A DNA stretch of 14,029 nt from Bryobacterales bacterium (GTDB lineage: Bacteria; Acidobacteriota; Terriglobia; Bryobacterales; Bryobacteraceae), in NCBI GenBank assembly GCA_003132905.1, contig PKZC01000142.1, forward strand, positions 126-14,154, written 5' to 3'. A model generated the notes under the pieces. It did not search any database. It was not told the DNA's origin and saw nothing but the letters and a program-made list of their open reading frames with translations. Positions within the stretch are counted from its first letter, which is position 1. Each line of letters opens with the position of its first letter. The translations under genes and the position numbers were made by a program. This document shows, in pieces, positions 13,308-14,029 of this stretch.

Positions 13308-14029
13308 TTAAGTCACCTGGTGATGATGTACCAGCAGTTGTGCAAGCGCGCAGGAGGCGAGACGCGCCGTCTCGCCGTCGGCACGGCTCGTCAGTATGAT
13401 AGGCAGGCGGGCGCCGAGCACAATGCCGGCGGCCTGCGCGCCGGCGAGGTAAACGAGCTGCTTGACTAGCATATTGCCTGCCTCCAGGTCCGGCACCACA
13501 AGAATGTCCGCCTGGCCGGCCACCGGGCTTGAGATGCCCTTGCTGCGGGCGGCTTCACTCGAAATGGCGTTGTCGAAGGCCAGCGGTCCGTCGAGTATCC
13601 CGCCAAGAATCTGCTGTCGCTCGGCCATCTTGCACAATGCGGCCGCATCGACCGTTGACGGCATTTTTGCACTCACTGTCTCGACGGCAGACAAAATCGC
13701 AACCTTGGGCGATGGGATGCCGAGTGCGTGCGCCAGTTCGATCACGTTGCGAACGATGTCGCGTTTTGTGTCCAGATCCGGCGCAATATTCACCGCTGCA
13801 TCCGTAATGAACAGCGGCTTCGTGTAGTGCGGCACGTCGAGCACAAACACGTGACTCATTCGTCGCTCCGTGCGCAGTCCTCCGGCCTTATCGACCACCG
13901 CCTCCATCAATTCATCTGTATGCAGCGCTCCCTTCATCAGGGCTTCCACTTTGCCTTCGCGCCCGAGCACTACCGCGCATTCGGCCGCTGCATGACTGTG
14001 CGGCACATCAATGATCTCGACGTCTCCGA
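13308..14029 (-). CDS. Phosphate acetyl/butyryltransferase domain protein, 5' end outside window
   Basis: The frame is open to the right edge; seven more codons (GDVEIID) precede the GTG at 14006, so the gene continues beyond the window. About 240 residues of the PTA/PTB (phosphate acyltransferase) domain are seen. They include DVPHSHAAAECAV, EALMKGALHTDELM, RRMSHVFVLDVP, PLFITDAAVNIAPDL, AILSAVETVSAKMPST, GGILDGPLAFDNAIS, and the C-terminal ADILVVPDLEAGNMLVKQL. The enzyme moves an acyl group between CoA and phosphate, in acetate or butyrate metabolism, in the cytosol. The wording of these motifs matches the C-terminal half of bifunctional MaoC/enoyl-CoA hydratase-phosphate acetyltransferases best, so the missing part may carry a hydratase domain. 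A stand-alone phosphotransbutyrylase is the alternative. It ends in TAA 154 bases before the exporter operon on the same strand. Confidence 0.9.
   Translation of the reverse strand, partial: GDVEIIDVPHSHAAAECAVVLGREGKVEALMKGALHTDELMEAVVDKAGGLRTERRMSHVFVLDVPHYTKPLFITDAAVNIAPDLDTKRDIVRNVIELAHALGIPSPKVAILSAVETVSAKMPSTVDAAALCKMAERQQILGGILDGPLAFDNAISSEAARSKGISSPVAGQADILVVPDLEAGNMLVKQLVYLAGAQAAGIVLGARLPIILTSRADGETARLASCALAQLLVHHHQVT

Overview
The window looks like a Gram-negative soil-type bacterium. It has a PEP-CTERM exosortase substrate, an outer-membrane TolC-like lipoprotein, a periplasmic adaptor, and a chemoreceptor next to a degraded PAS/receiver gene. The mix is typical of Acidobacteriota, but that assignment is a judgement from gene content and protein style, not a measurement.

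The left part (1 to about 4574) reads as integrated accessory DNA. It holds the end of a small unknown gene, a complete tyrosine recombinase (316-1290, minus) coupled by an ATGA overlap to a 61-residue charged protein (1287-1472, minus), a PEP-CTERM surface protein (1765-2649, plus) and a 454-residue protein of unknown function (2779-4143, minus). A G-rich, quadruplex-capable tract follows, and then a small gene broken by an in-frame TAA (4261-4449, plus). At 4551-4574 lies an isolated 3' end of a tRNA, serine-like, starting at the T-loop. This is the usual scar of a tRNA-targeting tyrosine recombinase and plausibly marks the right edge of the element. Its intact tRNA would then lie to the left of the window.

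The middle (4575-8749) is a graveyard. It contains a phage terminase small-subunit-like gene cut by an in-frame TAA (4916-5365), an intact methyl-accepting chemotaxis protein with a c-type heme motif in its periplasmic domain (5525-7216, minus), and a PAS/receiver gene wrecked by two frame changes and apparent deletions (7301-7953, minus). About 800 bases then hold no intact gene, only relics, including the start of a second ABC permease.

The right part (8750-14029) is an ordinary, well-preserved minus-strand run. A phosphate acetyl/butyryltransferase gene (5' end outside the window) is followed after 154 bases by a tightly packed four-gene exporter: FtsX/DevC-type permease, ABC ATPase, HlyD-family adaptor and NodT/OprM-type outer-membrane lipoprotein. 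Overlaps or gaps of only a few bases suggest one transcript. Together the four would form a tripartite, ATP-driven pump spanning both membranes, most like the cyanobacterial DevBCA-TolC layout; the substrate is unknown.

Possible new biology is concentrated in the accessory part (unknown 454-residue protein, recombinase-coupled small protein, short-leader promoters, G-rich tract) and in the heme-motif chemoreceptor.
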